A DNA stretch of 64,000 nt, taken from Enoplolaimus lenunculus. Its lineage: Eukaryota > Nematoda > Enoplea > Enoplida > Thoracostomopsidae. Numbering within the stretch: position 1 is the first letter of the stretch; every line of letters starts with the position of its first letter. The notes beneath the pieces were generated by a model that did not search any database, was not told the origin of the DNA, and saw only the letters and a program-made list of their open reading frames with translations. The translations under genes and the position numbers were made by a program. The stretch covers positions 303,617 to 367,616 of the forward strand of contig JASANG010002449.1 in the NCBI GenBank assembly GCA_030248215.1, read 5' to 3'. Positions 60,400-64,000 of the stretch are shown in pieces.

Positions 60400-60612
60400 T
60401 GGCTCCCATCAGGAATGTACGAGGTACTTGCCTCGATACAGCATGCATTCCTGTCAAAGGAAAGATTGAACCCAGGATTCGCATCTGTAGGGAAAATGCA
60501 CTTGGTAACTTGAGTAGAGCAAAAGACAATATACAAAATCTTGTGAATACGCCAAAAAGTATTTGTCTAATAGAACAAAACATAAATTATCAAAATAAAT
60601 AAACAACAATGG
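60400..60612 (+). repeat. Direct repeat, copy B
   Basis: GAGTAGAGCAAAAGACAATA and CTAATAGAACAAAACATAAA match copy A, both followed by AAACAACA. Diverged. Confidence 0.5.
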
Positions 60613-60990
60613 CTGGGTTTCTGAAATCTTACTTACGTATTTACATAAGCTATACTTAAGTAATTATATACTTAAGTCGCCGACTTAAGTAAATACTTAA
60701 CTTTTCGAAGAAAAACAGATAAACGCGAAATGTAAGCCACTGTCGTAACAAAAAAACAATAGTTCTGGTTTATATTAAGGAGGCACCATGACTCTATAAT
60801 TTCAGTTGACCAATGTTAGTATGCCTGAGCTGTTAATCTGTAACACATCAAATTTAGCCAGCGACTTAAGTGTTATAATTAATTTAAGTAAGCTTTTAAA
60901 AACGACAAAATGGTTAAGTAATTAATTGGCACGTTCTTAAGTACAAAGTCGTACTTAAATAGGGTTTTGAAAACCAAGCAATTGTTTTAA
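60610..60990. repeat. ACTTAAGT-rich palindromic repeat
   Basis: Many ACTTAAGT and TTAAGTAA units in both orientations, similar in texture to 20985-21180 and 29887-30233. Probable AT-rich MITE; ends not defined. Confidence 0.45.
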
Positions 60991-62022
60991 TAAGAAAATC
61001 AAAACCACAATTTTCTATGTAAGCATGACAACTAAACAAGCCTCCTAAAACAGAGGCGTTGCCAGAATTATAGAAAGATGGATGATACGTTCTATCAAAC
61101 TTTCAGCCAAAGTACCAAAATTTTGATGGAAGGAATTTCTGGGGTTACCAAGACATCCAAAGCCCGTGAACAGATATTTTTAAAAGCGGATCATCTTTAA
61201 ACCTTCCTGGTTAGTACGGCTACGCCCTTGGCCTATAGTGTGAAAGTCTTTGGCTCGGATGGCAAGAACATTAACGCGTACCAATAAAACTAATACATTC
61301 TTTCTAAACTATATTTAGCAATATTCACTGTTGTGAAATTCAAGCTACCCCAAACTCAAATTATATGAAGCCCTTGTGGCCAAATCCTAAATATAAAACA
61401 CCTATAAAATTTCGTTTATGTTGAATATAAAATAGAATCAGCTCAGCATTCGACTACAAGCCAACAACTACAACCTGAAACTATGCGTATTATTATTATT
61501 ATTATTCATTTAATACGCTGTTCCAATGATGGTTGTAGTATGTTGACTTCTAGTGTTCGCTCTGCCGCAGCACCCATTGCTAAGCAGTTTCGTATTTATT
61601 ATTATCACAAAACGGAATTAAAATGCACAACAAAGGAACGTTGGCACAGGTACGCCAGCTACAGGAGGATACTAAACAAATATTAGCTTTGGTGAAATGG
61701 TTACCATAATGGCAGTAGTACCCTATTGGGAACGTATAAAGTCACGGCCCGACATATAGTTGAGGGCCGTAGCAGTAACTATATTTTTAAGAAATGAATT
61801 GCGGTTTGAATGCGGTCTTTGGTGCCATATTCTCTAATGGATATAGCAACTTTATCACCAGATGGAATTATTTCTGTGCCGCCGATAGGTCTGACAGCTC
61901 GGTATTTGATTCTAAAACAAACGATTAAAATTTAAGTTTAAGTAGAGTTTTTATTTTGTTGCAAAATAACCAAATCATAGCATTTTGAGCTGTAAACTTT
62001 TTGACTGAGAGGACATAACTTT

Positions 62023-62300
62023 AACCCTCTCACTCATAGAGTATACTTATGAGCAACTAAATACAATAATATACGAGCAATACAGACACTGTGAGCAGTG
62101 TTTAACAATTCTAACATATATGCGTAGCGCAAAATCTCCACAGGACGTGACAGCACCCTCGGGCTCGAGCGCCAAGCTCCTATAGCTCAGTGGTCATCGT
62201 AAACGCCTCCCACACGTGAGACTGGGGTTCGAATCTTACCTTGAATTTACGGCTCATTTGAAATTGAAAATATTTATGTGATAAAGGGTTAAGCAACGAT
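62023..62300 (+). repeat. tRNA-derived SINE-like element, copy 1
   Basis: A roughly 280-base unit with a unique head and a tRNA-Val-like part. The A-box TAGCTCAGTGG is at 62183-62193, with CACAC in the anticodon loop region, and the B-box GGTTCGAATCT is at 62226-62236. The acceptor stem does not pair, so it is not a working tRNA. Head and tRNA part both align with the copy near 16.4 kb. Confidence 0.6.
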
Positions 62301-62476
62301 GCAGAATTGTAACCTGTCGGCAAAAAATTGGAAATTTGTCAATTTAACGATCACAAAATTTGGTTTCATGTGTATTCAGATTTAAATATTTCGTTCAGCG
62401 ACAATTATTCTTAAAACAGTTTCAGGGATGCGACAAGGCGATGGAGTCAATCAGAAAATTTTCTTTACAGCAATAA

Positions 62477-62478
<2 letters not shown>

Positions 62479-62560
<82 letters not shown>
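62479..62560. repeat. (AT)n microsatellite
   Basis: About 80 bases of AT dinucleotide repeat. Confidence 0.95.
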
Positions 62561-62565
<5 letters not shown>

Positions 62566-62919
62566 GGGGTATATATAAGGTTCCTGTGTTAATAATTTAT
62601 GCTATCGAGCCACTTGTATTTTGGCTTATCTCACTCGCATCGATTACAAACTTTGTTTTACTACGTATTGCAAGTTCTTGTTCTCAGCGATTTTTTGGAT
62701 AATCCATTGAACAGTTTCACGAGTTTTAACATTATAAAATATAAAATATACCAATGTTGCATCTATTTTTGTATCGCGCGCAACATTAAAAAAGTCGAAA
62801 ATTTTGAGTATTTTCCCACTATAAGAAAACAGTTATCGTTGAAGTCGCATGAAATTGTTTCCAATAAAGTACGAGGTTTCTGTGTAAAGTCTAGTATTTC
62901 CCTACAATTCGAAACCGTT

Positions 62920-63010
62920 ATATATATAATATATATTTATAATATATATAAATTTATATATATATATTTGTATATATGTATGTATATGGTTATATATACG
63001 TATGTATAGA
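62920..63010. repeat. AT-rich simple repeat
   Basis: Imperfect TATATA/TTTATA with GTATGTAT ends. Confidence 0.8.
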
Positions 63011-64000
63011 AATATATTAAGAGCACAAACGTTTTCCCCCATCATCTTACGCATAATTTCACGCAAATGACGGTTTGTGAGTTTGAATCAATGTATATAT
63101 TTCAAAAATTGAAAAGATTTTCTTTGTCATGAAAAAATTGGCCCACGTTTGATGAGCAATGAAATTACTATGCTGACAGGTAGACAGTGTTGGAGTCAAA
63201 AATTTTAAATTCAAAACGTATTGCTTATGTTTGGATATTTTTACGTTGTTTCACTCAGGGGCTCATCGAGACGAGACGGGTAAAGAAGATGCCTTCTGTT
63301 TAATTTGCATTCATTACTAGATGGCTATTAAAATACGCCTTTTATTGTATCATTTCTACAAGAGTTGGAGTTAAAAATTTAAAATAGAACATCTATAATA
63401 GTATGCAATACAAATCTTCTTGTTATTTTGTTCAGATGAACAAACACAATCATTGTCAAGCGGGTAATTGAAGCGAAGAAATCACAGCTATTTTATTAGC
63501 CATTTCCAAACCCAGAAACCGCACCAAAATATATGGTAAAGTGACCTTAAAAAGCGAATTTTAGGCAAACTTATGAAATCGTTCAATGATTGGCTGGTTC
63601 TAGTTTTATCTGTCAACGAATCGGGTTAGGAATACTGTAGGCGTACAAAAAACACTTCTATATCTGACTGAAATGGTTAGGTTCGGCAAAATACACCGGT
63701 GAATAAAATGCGAGTGTGACTATTTTAAGAACCTTACCGAAAGTTTGTATAAATACCCCGTAGGTTCATGCGATATTTAGCAATACCTGCGTTATATATG
63801 AGCCAGGTTGTGGGTCTTTTCTAAAAATTTGGCGACAAAGGAAAAAGGTGACACGGAAACGAAATTCATGCTCATCGGGAGACTGGCAAACTGGAATACT
63901 TTGAGACTGACATGATTTTCACATTAGGCTTACGCTTAGACGTGTAGGCCTTGCATTTGGCTTATGTTTAGGCCTACGCTTGCGATTATCTTTATTAAGG

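Larger units (their letters stand above)
61000..64000. other. No gene seen
   Basis: Contains the SINE at 62.1 kb, microsatellites and a TTAGGC-like patch at 63925-63985. No supported coding exon. Confidence 0.4.

Noticed and set aside
62599-63009. 136-residue + strand ORF
   Set aside because: It ends in AT microsatellite translation and shows no protein-like segments.

Overview
This window reads as nuclear DNA of an AT-rich, repeat-dense invertebrate. All recognisable genes are split by GT-AG introns. Two clues point to a nematode or close relative: a DEG/ENaC channel gene with the animal layout, and many short arrays of TTAGGC, the canonical nematode telomere hexamer. The hexamer here sits inside transposons, so it supports the placement only indirectly. 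I see no bacterial-style operons, rRNA, CRISPR, or retrovirus, LTR or Polinton copies.

Five genes can be reconstructed exon by exon with consistent splice phases. (1) A Shisa-like single-pass membrane protein, + strand, 6498-9042. (2) Kynureninase, - strand, 22803 down to about 14207-14270, eleven confident exons, with the PLP lysine at residue 275. (3) A secreted or ER cyclophilin-like protein, + strand, 29570-33844, five exons, lacking the usual catalytic arginine. (4) A DEG/ENaC channel subunit, + strand, 35458-39220, three exons. (5) An aerolysin-fold (ETX/MTX2-like) protein, - strand, 44630-42072, two exons. A few orphan exon-like ORFs (about 10073-10218, 49750-49885, 56570-56910, 58654-58995) look coding but I do not recognise them. 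The neighbours have no obvious shared pathway.

The rest is mostly short non-autonomous DNA transposons. The dominant family, about 24 copies, has GGCC-ended inverted repeats and 8-bp target duplications, and carries internal TTAGGC/GCCTAA arrays. Others are several hAT-like families with 8-bp duplications, two TA-target (Tc1/mariner-like) MITE families (one full of AP-1-like TGAGTCA sites), a GC-rich palindromic family, a family starting CAAGAGTGTGCAACT, a possible piggyBac-like MITE and a tRNA-derived SINE. There is also a 146-bp satellite built on a hAT end, a 24-bp minisatellite, and several AT/ATT microsatellites.

Layout: 1-6 kb repeats; 6.5-9 kb Shisa-like gene; 9-14 kb repeats; 14.2-22.8 kb kynureninase, with an element in most introns; 23-29.5 kb repeats; 29.6-33.8 kb cyclophilin-like; 35.5-39.2 kb channel; 39.2-42 kb repeats; 42.1-44.6 kb aerolysin-fold gene; 45-64 kb gene-poor with repeats and unassigned ORFs. 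Exon calls come from reading splice sites and protein resemblance by eye; no database search was run.
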